Below are positions 33,365-44,589 of a stretch of DNA of 64,000 nt, one piece after another. This DNA is from Nematopogon swammerdamellus (lineage: Eukaryota; Arthropoda; Insecta; Lepidoptera; Adelidae): the NCBI GenBank assembly GCA_946902875.1, contig OX336336.1, forward strand, positions 7,968,545 through 8,032,544. Reading direction: 5' to 3'. The notes below the pieces were generated by a model. The model had not been told where the DNA came from. It ran no database searches and saw only the letters and a program-made list of their open reading frames with translations. How positions within the stretch are numbered: the first letter of the stretch is position 1; each line of letters begins with the position of its first letter. The position numbers and the translations under genes were made by a program.

Positions 33365-35589
33365 AAAAAAAGTTTTAAAAAACATAAAACCGACTTCCTA
33401 AAAAAAGTAAAACTAAAAAACTATTTAAAATAAAAATATAAAAACCGCCTTCAAAAATATATGAAATAAAAACCTAAAAAAAAAAAACGAACCCTAGAGT
33501 TGAAGGCGGTGCTAAAAAGGCTACTCAAATCACAAAGGATATTATCATCCACTCATGTTTTCTTTCATGCATCATTTTTGCTTGCTTTACAAATCACAAA
33601 GGATATTATCATCCACTCATGTTTTCTTTCATGCATAATTTTTGCTTGCTTTAGCACCGCCTTCAACTCTAGGGTTCGTTTTTTTTTTTTTAGGTTTTTA
33701 TTTCATATATTTTTGAAGGCGGTTTTTATATTTTTATTTTAAATAGTTTTTTAGTTTTACTTTTTTTAGGAAGTCGGTTTTATGTTTTTTAAAACTTTTT
33801 TTTTATTTCACAGTTTTTTTTAGTAATTTTTTGCTATTAATGTACTCGGCGGAATCGCTCGGCCTTCGGCCTCGCGATTCCGCCTCGCTTTCCAATCCGA
33901 TCTTGACCCAATTAAAATAGGACCACGTCAGCTTCGATAGCTCAGTGGTGCAGACAGTCAACTGTCGCTATTGAATTTTAAGCAACGCTGGGTGCGGTCA
34001 GTACTTAGATGGGTGACCGCTGACCGTTGGAGGCTGACCAAGGTTCGGATTCCTCGTAAAACTGTAAGTCCCTTCCCTCGTAATTTTACTTGGTGGTAGG
34101 GTTTAACCTTCCCGGGTTGGTACCACCGCACTGAATTAAACGTCGGTCGAAACGGCTATGTAAATAGTTTGTGTTTTCCGACCAGTTCAGTGTAGTCAGC
34201 ACGATCAAAGGGGGAAGCACTGACATGGCACTGGTGTTATGGGCTGACATCACGGACGTTGTAGGTGATGTTGCAGAACTTAGTAGAATGGACAGACATA
34301 AACGTGTTACGGAAGCCTACTTTTATTATAAAATAACCGTCGGAGGACCTTGGTTGAAAATTGTAAAATTTAGTAGAACGGATAGACATGCATATGTTAC
34401 GGAACCCTACATTCATTTTGCAGAACTTAGTAGAATGGACAGACATAAACGTGTTACGGAACCCTACTTAACAGTTGCACTCCGGGAGTGCCGGCAGATC
34501 CCGTGCCACTCTAACTTAACCCTTAACGCAATGACTTAAGGTTTCATTTTAAAAATGACGCTGACGCGATGTCGCGAGTTATACATTTTTACCCACCTAA
34601 AAAAGTGCCAAGAGCCGCTAAAGAAGTTTTCACTTCAAAAACCTCAGGGTTATCCCCTTTCAAATAAAAAAAAAAAGAATTTTCAAAATCGGCCCACAAT
34701 TGACGGAGTAATCGCGTAACAAACATCCAAAAAAAGAAAACATACCGTCGAATTGAGAATCTTTTAGGTCTAAAGTAAATTTCTCGTGAAGACAAATGCA
34801 ACGAGCCCAAACACGATGGGTTTATCATGTGTAGTTTAGGAGTTCCTATGGCCACCTTCTGTCTCCATCATCAAACCAGCTCGATGGTACTCGGTACAGT
34901 AGGTACTGGCCAGGTACCATAATAAATTAAACGCCGGTCGGAAAAAATAAAAAAATTTCAAATTTAGAATATTCATGAAACAAGGGTCCGAATATGTATC
35001 ACTAGTATATCGATTCATGTATTTCAACAGGACAGAGAAAATTTCAAAATATTAGGTATTTAATACTTTTTAGTTTTTTTTTTTTGTTTTTTGGAAATCG
35101 GTTTAATATTTTTTAAAACAGTTTTTATTTCATTCTTTTTAGTAATATTACATAAAAAAGAATAATCGAAATCGAATAATCGAAATCGATTGAAGTGGTA
35201 CAGAATTATTCGCCATATGTGTCAGACTGCAAATTGCTGAATAAGTCCACATCACAAATGTTTTGCTGAAGGTAACCACACACCATACTAATTTATCAAA
35301 CTGAAAATTGCCGAAAACGACCACATCACAAGTTTTGCTGAAGGTAACCACACACCATAGTATTATGCTGATTTTTCGAAAACCACTGAACCAATTTCGA
35401 TAAAATTGAAATGGGACCACCTCGGAAGTATGACCTAACTAACAAAAAAAGAATTTTCTAAATCGGCCCTCAATTGACGGAGAAATCGTGTTACAAACAT
35501 ACAAAAAAATAAAAATAAAAAAAAAAATAAAAAAAAAAAACATACAGACGAATTGAGAACCTCCTCCTTTTTTGGAAGTCGGTTAAAAA
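33365..35589 (-). mobile_element. 2.2-kb composite element, copy 2
   Basis: This is the inverted near-identical copy of 19363-21530 (peptides read across it differ at only a few residues). Its insertion is proven by the flanks: a GTTCCGTATCC repeat stops at its left edge and continues at its right edge (TTAGAAAAAGTAAAA). The termini are therefore an A/T-rich tract next to GTTTTAAAAAACATAAAACC on the left and GGAAGTCGGTTAAAAA on the right. It holds a SINE A and a palindromic module and has no coding capacity. Confidence 0.82.
33927..34271 (+). mobile_element. SINE family A inside composite element 2
   Basis: It has the same position and the same truncated tail (GATGTTGCAGAACTTAG junction) as in copy 1, so the two composites descend from one SINE-bearing parent. 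Confidence 0.85.
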
Positions 35590-35812
35590 TTAGAAAAAGT
35601 AAAAAATTCACGGGGGTTTCCATAGAAGAAACCAAAAAGTGTATGCGCGCGCGCCATTTATCGAATAGATTATGAAGCATTTTAACTAATCATGACATTT
35701 AACTAGTATGAAGCATTTCATAACACGCCATAGATGGCGTGAGTGGCGCTAGCCATGGCATGGCGATACGGAACCCTCGGTGCGCGAGTTCGACTCGCAC
35801 TTGTTTTTTTTT
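35590..35812 (+). repeat. GTTCCGTATCC repeat, right part, split
   Basis: It resumes with AGAAAAAGTAAAAAATTCACG and ends GATACGGAACCCTCGG...GTTCGACTCGCACTTG, completing 33168-33364. Confidence 0.75.
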
Positions 35813-36090
35813 TTTTAACTGACACGGCTGACTTCACCTACAACATCCGTTATGTCAGCCCATAACATCGGGAGAACTAGGTGTCACGTCAGTGCTTCCC
35901 TTCATTTCATGTCGGCTGCACTGAACTGGACGTAAAACAGGAACTATTTATTTACATAGCCGTTTCATTCAGTGAAGTGGTACCAACCCGGGCGGGATAC
36001 ACCCTACCACCTACCTAGTAAGGCAAGAAGGGAAGGGGCCTACAGTTTTACGTGGAATCCGAACCACGGTCAGCCTCCAACGGTCTAGCG
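35813..36090 (-). mobile_element. SINE family A
   Basis: The inverted tail AACTGACACGGCTGACTTC leads into the standard body and the B-box side (GGAATCCGAACCACGGTCAG). It is truncated in the head near 36090. Confidence 0.78.
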
Positions 36091-36789
36091 TTGATGCGAT
36101 TAAAATGCAAACTGTAAAGGAAAACAACAAATAATATAAAACGGCCAATTACGTGGTGATACGGAAAGCTCGGTGCGCGGCGCACACAGCACAGGAAAGC
36201 ACAGTTTACACAACATAGGTACATAGTAAATGGGTGCATACAATTATAAATTTAACCAATAAAGTTTCCACATAAATTAGCTAACTTATTATTACAACTA
36301 ACACAGAATACGTACAAAATATATTTAACTTACAAAAAAACAAAATACAAAAAAGAGTAAAAGTTAGAGAGAAAAAAAATTTTTTTTTATTTATTTACTT
36401 GTGGTTTTTTTTTTATTTTAAAAAGTTTTTTTTATGAAAATAATGTGCACTTTTAAGGAGTTTTCATAATACTTATGTTTTAATTTGTGTACACTAATAT
36501 TAAAAATATCGACCCGTTGGCAAATCTTATCAAATGAAGTGCAACATCTGCTTATAAATGAATTTTAAAAGTATCTTGTTTTGCCTTTCCTTGTCAAAAA
36601 TGTACCTGCATCTCGTTGAGTTTAGGAGGTGCAAGTTCACAGCTGTAGTAGACATGGCCCACCCTCAGCTTACGCGCGGCCTCGCTCCCCGCGAGCCGCT
36701 CCCTTCCAGCTGCAAACATTTTGAAACCTCTCTCGTGTAAACTCTCAAACGATAAGTACAATCTCGAGATAGATACGTACATGCATACA
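36091..36789. other. AT-rich, no gene recognised
   Basis: Contains a scrap of the GTTCCGTATCC family near 36155-36180 and A/T homopolymer runs near 36370-36430. No protein-like frame is seen. Confidence 0.3.
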
Positions 36790-37110
36790 TACATATCACA
36801 CGCAATATCCCGACAATTGGGGTAAGCAGAGCAACCGGTGTTGTACTGCGAGGACTCTGGTAGATACAGCACAACACCGGCCGCCATGTCTTGCAAAGCA
36901 TTCGGACAAGATAACTATCAAGCAGCAAGTAAGGCACGAAGACCCACCTGCAACATGACTCGGTGGAAGGACCGCGCCAAGGTGGGAGGTGACTATCCCG
37001 TCGCGCTTTAGCACGTCGTCTCGTTCTTATCCCTTAGTCACCTTTTACGTTGTGCACGGGGATAGATGCAGTGGGGCTATTTCTTATTAAGTACCGGCCC
37101 CACACGGCTC
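36790..37110. repeat. Repeat family C, copy 2
   Basis: It shares CCCGACAATTGGGGTAAGCA and CTTATCCCTTAGTCACCTTT with 30258-30500 and ends in a CGGCCCCACACGG block. Confidence 0.5.
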
Positions 37111-37655
37111 ATTTTCTACTGCTCTTTAAGTCAACTTTCCACGTTTCCTTCGTTTTTCGTAATCGGGCTTTGATAAAATAAAAATCGATAGGTACGTTTT
37201 GATATAGTACTTACTAGCTGTTGCCCGCGGCTTCGCTCGCGTGAAATTCGTATTCCAAAGAAGAATGTAAGTAACTAAGGGCGAGGCCGAAGGCCGAGCT
37301 GCGTTCAGGTAATCGATAAACCTTCTCAAAGAAAGTAACTAACTAAGGGCGAGGCCGAAGGCCGAGCTGCTTTCAGGTAAACGATAAACCTTTCTCAAAT
37401 AAAGGAAGTAAGTAAGGGCGAGGCCGAAGGCCGAGCTGCGTTCAGGAAGACGATAAACCTTCTGGAAGAAAGGAAGGAACTAAGTGCGAGGCCGAAGGCC
37501 GAGCTGCGTTCAGGTAAACCAAAAACCCTCTTCCGCCTTCGGGCCTCGCCCTTAAAGACTTCCTTTCTTCGATAGAATATAATATCGTTTACTCAATCTA
37601 TTTATTTCATAAAAATAAAAAAGTTATATTAATAACTAAAGAATTAAAAACCTAC

Positions 37656-38111
37656 CTAACAAACATTAAAATAACTATCAAAACGGGCATTTTCAAATGT
37701 TCTTAGAGCACTTGCGGCATTACCCCGCTGGATGGTAAGGCTTACCCTTTGAATGCAGTACATAAGCCCTTGATGGCGGGACACCAGTTGCGTCAACCAG
37801 CAGAGGCCCAAGCCTCTTTTGGCTTCACTGCTCCTCGGACCGAGGGTTTCAACCGCAAACACAACAAATTCGAAATCTTGAATTATATTTCTATATTTGT
37901 TGCGTTTGAGGCTCTCCGCCCCAGCCTCGGCAGCGTCAGCCGCTGTTGAAGATGTCCTAACGTGACTTGGAGCCAATGTGAGAACACAAGTGGCATCCCA
38001 CATCCAAGAACTACCCTTAGTCCATGGCACTAAGGTGATAGCATCGGGCCTCTTGCCATCCAGCCGGGAATAACCGCGAGGTTCTAGGATATTTGCCGTC
38101 AGAAGCGTGGA
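37656..38111 (-). pseudogene. PD-(D/E)XK-like retroelement tail carried by a Helitron, copy 1
   Basis: It is open for about 151 codons. Key blocks in order are ILEPRGYSRLDGKRPDAITL, VPWTKGSSWMWDATCVLTLA, PSHVRTSSTA, KRNKYRNIIQ, FEFVVFAVETLGP and QRVSLTIQRGNAASAL. The RPD, WDAT and VETLG blocks have the spacing of a PD-(D/E)XK nuclease core, and related tails occur in proteins linked to reverse transcriptases in many invertebrates (family knowledge; exact family not named). It lies on the same strand as the Helitron's 5'-to-3' direction and has no start or upstream domain, so it looks captured, not functional. The copy at 59195-59653 is about 85-90% identical and also unbroken. Confidence 0.55.
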
Positions 38112-39808
38112 CTTTATAATAAAATTTAAATTAAATTAACTCAATCTTAATATTAATTAACTTTATTCGAGATGGTTTAGCTTCTTCCTGAACGCGACTC
38201 GCCCTTAGTTACTTGCTTTCTTCGAGATGGTTTATCATTTCTTAGAACGTAGCTCGGCCTTCGGCCTCGCCTTAGTTACTTACTTTCTTCAAAAATGTTT
38301 ACCTTCTTCCTGAACGCAGCTCGGCCTACGGCCTCGCCCTTAGTTACTTGCTTTCTTCGAGATGGTTTATGGTCTTCCCGAATAGAGCACGGACTTCGGC
38401 CTCGCCCTTAATTACTTACTTTCTTCAAGATCGTTTAGCTTCTTCCTGAACGCAGCTCGGCCTTCGGCCTCCCCCTTAGTTACTTGCTTTCTTCGAGATG
38501 GTTTTTCAATTATCAGAACGTAGCTCGGCCTTCGGCCTCGCCTTAGTTACTTACTTTCTTCAAGATGCTTTAGCTTCTTGCTGAACGCAGCTCGGCCTGC
38601 GGCCTTACCCTTACTGCGTTACTTACTTTCTTCGAGAAGGTTTATGGTCTTCCAGAACAGAGCTCGGCCTTCGGCCTCGCCCTTAGTTACTTACTTTCTT
38701 CAAGAATGTTTTTCTTCTTGCTGAACTCAGCTCCGCCTTCCGCCTCGCCCTTAGTTACTTTCATCGAGAAAGAATATCGTTTACGTGAGCGCAGATCCGC
38801 CTTCGGGCCCGCCTTTAGTTACTTACTTTCTTTTATTGAAATACGAATTTCACGCGAGCGAAGCCGCGGGCAACAGATATATTAATTTTATTGCACCGAT
38901 GACAGCGACATAACTTCGACTTTCAATTATATTTTTTTATTTATCAAACAATTTGTCACCGGCCAGCTCACGTGGGGATGACAGTTCTCCGTTGTCAACA
39001 TGACATTTAAAATTGGTTTTTAACTTTACTTTGGATTACGTGATTTTTATTATATTTTTTAATTATTATGTTAATCCGGTATATACACTGTCACTACAAA
39101 AAGTTTCGTCAAATTCCGTTCAGTGGTTTTTGCGAGATGAGCGTACAAATAGACATTTTTGCATTTACGATTTTATTATATGTATAGAAAGAATAGATAA
39201 TTATAATATGTATAGACTATTGTGTTCAAGTTATAAAAAAGAAGAACTGTCATTTTCGTTGTATCTACTTGTTTTTAAATTTCGAATGAATATTTTATTC
39301 AAATTGTATTTGCTGCCAGTTCTCAAGATATAATTATGTACTTTGGACTACGTGATTTTAAACGCGCAATAATGTTTATAAATGTAATTTTTTTTTTTTT
39401 TTTTAGGTTTTTTTTTTTTTTTAATTTTATTTATACATACTTCTATATTTTACAATTTTATGTTCTGCGAAGCCTACAAGACTTATCCGCAAAAGCAGTT
39501 TTGTCGCCGTCTATTATTTATACAGTACTATTCTTGATGTAAATGGCCAGATTTTATACATTCATAATTATATTATTAAACTTTATATATCTAAGCAAAG
39601 CATCAGAGCGCCTTTGTTGTGTGCTGTGTGCTGCTGTGGCTGATGCGAGTAGTGTCTGTGTGACTGAAAGAGTAGTTGTGCGAGCGAGACAGTAGGTATG
39701 CATGCAGATTTCGAATGATTTCAGTGCACGAGCGGACGATATCGCCCGGCGTCCGGCTATATACAGGTTGATTCAATAATTCAGAAATATTTCGCAGTAC
39801 AATTATAA

Positions 39809-42666
39809 TTATTTCCCGCATAGTTCTTGCATGTAATGCATATGAAGATGTCTTTTTAGCGAATTATAGTTATCAATATCTCTTAAATTATGTGGAAGAT
39901 CATTTATTAGTTTTGGGATTATGTATTTAAGTGTTCGTTCTCCATATGCATTAACAGCAGTCCATTCCTGCAAGTCTCCCTTTAGTTTTTTCCTTGTATT
40001 TCTATTGTGGACTATTGGTATTTTATATTCCTCTTTAAAATAGTTTTCCACCAAAATGTTGTATTTGATTTTATATTCTACGGGTAAAATATTACAAAAT
40101 TTATATAGTTCGTTGTCCTTACCTTTATATGATTTTCTTATTTTATGTGGTACAATTTGTTTTAATATTCTAAGCTGCAATCTTCTAATTTTTTCTATGT
40201 ATGTATTGTATGTTCTACCATATGAGCTTATTCCATATTGAATTATTGATTCTGCTAAGGCTTGATACACTGTTAAGAGAACCGGAAAAGGCAGTTTATT
40301 TTTTAACTCATACATTTTGACTAGGATCAATCTTAGTTTTTGACAGACATGTTCTATCTGGTTCATCCAGTTGAACCGTGTGTCAATGCGTAACCCTATG
40401 TACACTTGTTTTTCTGCCACTTCAATAATAGGACAGTCGCACCTATTTGGTTTATTGTGTAGACATTTGTGTGCGTGAGATTTAATTTTGAGTGTATGTG
40501 CCGAGCTAATGTGTGAGGAGTGAATGTGCACTATTTTAGTTTTTTTTGCATTTATTTTTAAACCCATGTCATGCGAGAACATACAAGTCTGCCACTTGAA
40601 TTTCTTTATGAGCGGCTACTATAGCCGCGTCGTCTGCAAATTGAAGTAGTAAGCAGAGTTGCACCGCCAGATCCATCCTGTTAACATAGGTTAGAAATGT
40701 GGTAGGACCGAGTATCGATCCTTGTATTGTCCCGACCTTTATATCTTGCATGTCACTAAACGTTTCTCTAAATTTAACCGTCATTTTCCTCCCTACTAAG
40801 TAATTATTGAGCCACTTCAATATGGGACCTCTTATTCCACATCTGTCCATTTCTTGCAGCAATAAATTGTGTTGCAAGGTATCGAATGCTTTCGAGAAGT
40901 CAATAAAGAGCATGACTACGTGCTCCCTTTTATTAAGTTTTTCATTTACTTCGTCAGTAAGTTTAGATAATAGCTGAGTTGTACTGCGATTACTTCTGAA
41001 GCCATATTGATTGTCAGTTAATATCCTGTTGTCTTCTAGAAACCCTTTAATTTGATTATTGATGAACCGTTCGTAGATTTTATCAACCACTGAAAGAATT
41101 GCTATGGGTCTATAATTGTCATGTTCCCTATGGACTCCTCCTTTGTATATAGGTCGTATAATTGAAATTTTAGTCTTTTCTGGCATAACCCCCCGCATAA
41201 CACTAAGGTTAATCATTTTCGCTATTGTATGTGCTATTTGTGATTTTATAAATTTTATATCGCTAGCTCGAATTTCATCATACCCTGGTGATTTATTTTC
41301 ATTTAATTCGTTGATTATTTTTAAAATATCTTCCGCTTTCGCCTTCCTGAACCTTATTGACCTATCGCAATCATTTATTTTCATTGTGTGTGTTATAAGC
41401 TTAACGTTGCAAGGTGGGTCTTTTGGGACGACTGCATTAAAATGTTTGGAAAAGCCGTTGGCAATGTCGCTAGCTGTATTTGTTCCTGTTTTAAAATATT
41501 TATTTATTGTTTCATCCACATCATTTGTTTTTTTGCCTAAAAATTCATTGACTTTACTCCATAATTTCCTACCGTTTCCTTTTAATTTATTGATTTCACT
41601 TTTATTGTAATTACACTTAGCATTGAAAATAATTTTGTTTACTTTGTTTCTTGTTTTTGTGTATTCTAATTTTGCTACCATATTGCTTTTATTCTTTGTC
41701 CACGTTTTGTACGCCTTATCTCTTTGTTCCATCATAGATTTAATTTCTCGAGTCACCCATCCATATCCTCACTGTTGTCTCATGCCCACTTTCCTCACTT
41801 CCTTTTTTGCATCCTGGTAAATATTTTTAAATGTATTATATATATTATTGAACATTTCATTAGCGCAATCCGTTTTAGGTAGATTACTCCACTCAAAACG
41901 TTGTAGCTGTTGGTGTACATATGCATTATCAATACGTAAATATTTAATAATTGAATCAACCTGTATATTCTCTCTGTGATCGATGCATGATTTACTCAGA
42001 TTTTGACCAGATATTTCTATCCGTGTATATTTAGTAATACATGGTTGAAATCCTAATTGCGCCATCGTGTCTAAATAATGTGTAGATTGACTGTCATTCT
42101 TGGTCGTGTCAATGTTTATGTCACCGGCAATAATAATATTTGTATTAGGTATTTTAGTAATGTGTATTTTAATTTCCTTTATAAACTGTGTTTTGTTTGT
42201 GTGGGGAGGCCTATATGCAGCGATAAGAGTAGTACAACATTTGCCGTGTTTTAGCTCTCCGGACAAGCATTCGTAGGTTTTCGTTTCGTAGGTATGCTGT
42301 GTAAACTGGTATGAGGTTTTTACATACAATGCAATCCCTCCTCCTGATTGATTTTTTCTTGTGTACGAATACATTTTGAAATTTGGTATGTTAACTACAC
42401 TGAAAGTCTTTGATATTGATTTCAGTAAGGATTATTAGGTCAATATTAGATACATATTGAGAAATCATAGTTTCTAATTCTTGGAAATGCTTTGGTATAG
42501 ACCGGATATTCATATGCAGAATAAATAAACATTTGTCTGTTTTAGGTATGCTTTTGTACCAATTTTCTAATGAAACATAATATTCAGATTCTACACATTC
42601 AATACCTTCTAGATCCAGCTAACTTTGTGAGTATCGTTTACATCGTGTTTGTATTGATAAGTCCAT
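39809..42666 (-). pseudogene. LINE ORF2: endonuclease/reverse transcriptase, broken
   Basis: The ATG at 42664-42666 lies 13 nt after the ORF1 stop. The endonuclease begins near LFILHMNIRSIPKHFQELET, and its later blocks are GGGIALYV, IAAYRPP and IIIAGDINID (EEP endonuclease family). The reverse transcriptase has SPGYDEI, YRPIAILS, FIDFSKAFDTL (motif A), GTIQGSILGP (motif B) and QFADDAAIV (catalytic ADD box). The C-terminal part ends MHYMQELCGK. Lesions: TAG at codon 16; a frameshift near 42395 just after LTEINIKDFQ; TGA at 41769-41771; a frameshift near 40583 after the ADD box. All catalytic blocks are still readable, so the insertion is young to middle-aged. Confidence 0.9.
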
Positions 42667-42679
42667 AATATTTAAATAC

Positions 42680-43660
42680 CTAATTAGCAGGTTTCGTGGC
42701 GAGCGCGTTGATGTCGTTTTCACAGCGTATTTGGTGCACTTTTCCCTTCACGTTCTTCCTAACTAACAATTTGCCATCACTAAACCATTTATATTCGAAG
42801 TCGTTCAGCTTTTCTTTGGCCAGCCATAGAAGGTATTTATTTTCCTGAGTAAGGTACTTGCGTAGGTACACCCTGGTGCTGTTTCCGTTGGTGAGGATGG
42901 GGTTGTTGGTGATGGTGGACTCCTTGGACTTGTGAATCCAGGAATCACGCGCCGCTTGACTGCCCATCTCCAGCGTGATGGCTTGGTACTTCCTGCCCTC
43001 CTGCTCCTTCACACCGCCGACTCTGCGCGCCGTGGCCGCCTCGCTTTCGCTCAATGCCAACTCCAGCTTCGCTGCCATCTTTATGACCAGCTTCTCGACA
43101 CTCTCCTTCTCTTCTCGTTTTTCAACGCCGCTTATCTCGATAATCTTGTCACATTGCTTCTGTTCTAGTGCGGCAACGCGTTGGTTTATCGCTAGGTACT
43201 TAGTTTGTAAATTTTTGTTGTTGTTTTCTAAGTCTTTCGCCTTGTTTTCGGCTTGCTTCAGCTCTGCCCTCAGGCTCTTGACTTCCGCTTCGTAGTCGTC
43301 TATCTTGGCTGAGCAGTAGTCCACAGAGCGTTGAAGAGGCTCAAGTTCTTTCTTGATGACGTTGCGGATCTCGGTCTTGATGAGCGCGACCATGCTCGCC
43401 GTCACCTGAGCCTGGCTCTCTGCGCGTCCTTTCTTCACGGCAGGGGTGTCCATATCCTCGCTCTCGCCGTCGGTGCTGGCTCCCTGCTTGTAAGCCTGCT
43501 GGCAGTCGCGACGGGCCCACGACTTCACAGCACGCAACACGGGTATCTGTTCCGGCAATATATTCTGACACTTCCCATGCCACCAGCTCTTGCACAGCGT
43601 ACACTGTATGGCACCTCCTGACTTGTTTGTATTCGTATTACACCCGTTACACTTCGTCAT
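42680..43660 (-). CDS. LINE ORF1 protein: PHD-like finger, coiled coil, FP25-like domain
   Basis: 326 residues, uninterrupted. Residues 4-53 form a PHD-type zinc finger (C4-x2-C7, C20-x2-C23, H28-x2-C31, then W48-A-R-R-D-C53). The last Cys pair should read C-x2-C, but the first Cys is Arg50 (one-base TGT to CGT change), so the second zinc site is probably lost. Residues about 100-170 are a charged heptad-rich coiled coil. Residues about 170-320 (ISGVEKREEKESVEKLVIK, RVYLRKYLTQENKYLLWLAK) resemble the nucleic-acid-binding domain of insect LINE ORF1 and FP25-like proteins. Its likely role is to bind and chaperone element RNA. The stop at 42680 precedes ORF2 by 13 nt. Confidence 0.85.
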   Translation of the reverse strand: MTKCNGCNTNTNKSGGAIQCTLCKSWWHGKCQNILPEQIPVLRAVKSWARRDCQQAYKQGASTDGESEDMDTPAVKKGRAESQAQVTASMVALIKTEIRNVIKKELEPLQRSVDYCSAKIDDYEAEVKSLRAELKQAENKAKDLENNNKNLQTKYLAINQRVAALEQKQCDKIIEISGVEKREEKESVEKLVIKMAAKLELALSESEAATARRVGGVKEQEGRKYQAITLEMGSQAARDSWIHKSKESTITNNPILTNGNSTRVYLRKYLTQENKYLLWLAKEKLNDFEYKWFSDGKLLVRKNVKGKVHQIRCENDINALATKPAN

Positions 43661-44157
43661 AGCTCGTATGGTTGGCTATTTACTCGGTCGATATCGTTGG
43701 TTCTATTGCGCTCGCGCGCACGTCCGTACGTTCGGCTGACCGCTGAACATATTACGTTAATATTACTGAACGTATTATGTTAAACCGGCATATAAACTGC
43801 CACTATACAAAGTTTCGTCTAATTCCGTTCAGTGGTTTTTGCGTGATGCGCGTACAGACAAACAAACAAACAAACAAACAAACCAACAAAAATTTTAAAA
43901 ACTGTTCTAATATGTTCAGTATCTCATTTTAAGCCACCCTGGTTAGTTTTTTTCCGAATACATTCAATGTACAGACTTTCTTACCTTTACGATTTTATTA
44001 TATGTATAGATTAGTAATAAATAACATAATCTAGCTATTATTACTGATACTGACAGGTTCGATTTAGATATAACGATTAATTTTGTACATAACAGTGCAA
44101 TTATTGCGCTTGCTGAAATTATTATTAGCTGAATTTTTCTGTTGATCAACATCACTC

Positions 44158-44310
44158 ATGATTCACCACGGCATTCATGATGAACCACGGCAAGCCTCAA
44201 TGGTCGAACGGTCACCCATCCAAGTTCTGGCCGTGCCCAGGTCTGCTTTAGATCATGAACGGTGGTCGATCGATCGCACAACTGAGCTACAGAGCATGAC
44301 GATTCTACCT
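44158..44310 (-). mobile_element. SINE family A head fragment, decayed
   Basis: Read on the minus strand it gives CTCTGTAGCTCAGTTGTGCG, then GGGTGACCGTTCGACCATTG and a damaged B-box (CCGTGGTTCATCATG). The body is missing. Confidence 0.55.
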
Positions 44311-44589
44311 TATTCGCATAAAACGCGTGTGGCCGCGCCAGCAACAGGACAAACTGAGAATCAGATCAGCCCAAAGAGATATACTCTTGAGATATACCTT
44401 TGGCAAGATTTTGAATTTGCAGTTTCCGCTCAGCTACTCGAGGTCCATAAGTGGCTGTTAGTTCCTGGAATGTGTAAGCGCCACTTTCTGAAAAAAAAAC
44501 CTATTAATTAGTTTATGTAAGTACTATGTTTAACTATCTACAGAGCAGCTCATTGCGACGTGGTGGTTCAGATTAAAATAGGTGTTATG

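Larger units (their letters stand above)
39395..43755 (-). mobile_element. CR1/jockey-group non-LTR retrotransposon, about 4.4 kb, nearly full length
   Basis: The order on the minus strand is a 5' UTR, ORF1, a 13-nt gap, ORF2, a 3' UTR of about 400 bp and a poly(A) tail (seen as T runs at 39390-39420). Its limits are inferred from the second Helitron copy, which goes straight from the T-rich tract to ACGTATTATGTTAACCCGG near 60680 with none of this sequence. ORF1 is open; ORF2 has at least four lesions, so the copy is dead. Confidence 0.85.
37214..44010 (-). mobile_element. Helitron, copy 1, carrying a nuclease fragment and a nested LINE
   Basis: On the minus strand it begins TCTATACATATAATAAA (right edge 44010, next base T) and ends GCGGGCAACAGCTAG (left edge 37214, previous base A), the Helitron TC...CTRR ends and A|T target. 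It matches 58802-60911 along its length except for the LINE at about 39395-43755. The interior has inverted minisatellite arrays (37260-37560 and 38165-38870) and a coding fragment (37656-38111). A second internal 5'-end-like sequence near 39170-39195 suggests two Helitrons in tandem. No Rep/helicase was seen. Confidence 0.85.

Noticed and set aside
41116..41820. Plus-strand open frames of 65-164 codons
   Set aside because: Antisense shadows of the LINE reverse transcriptase on the minus strand.
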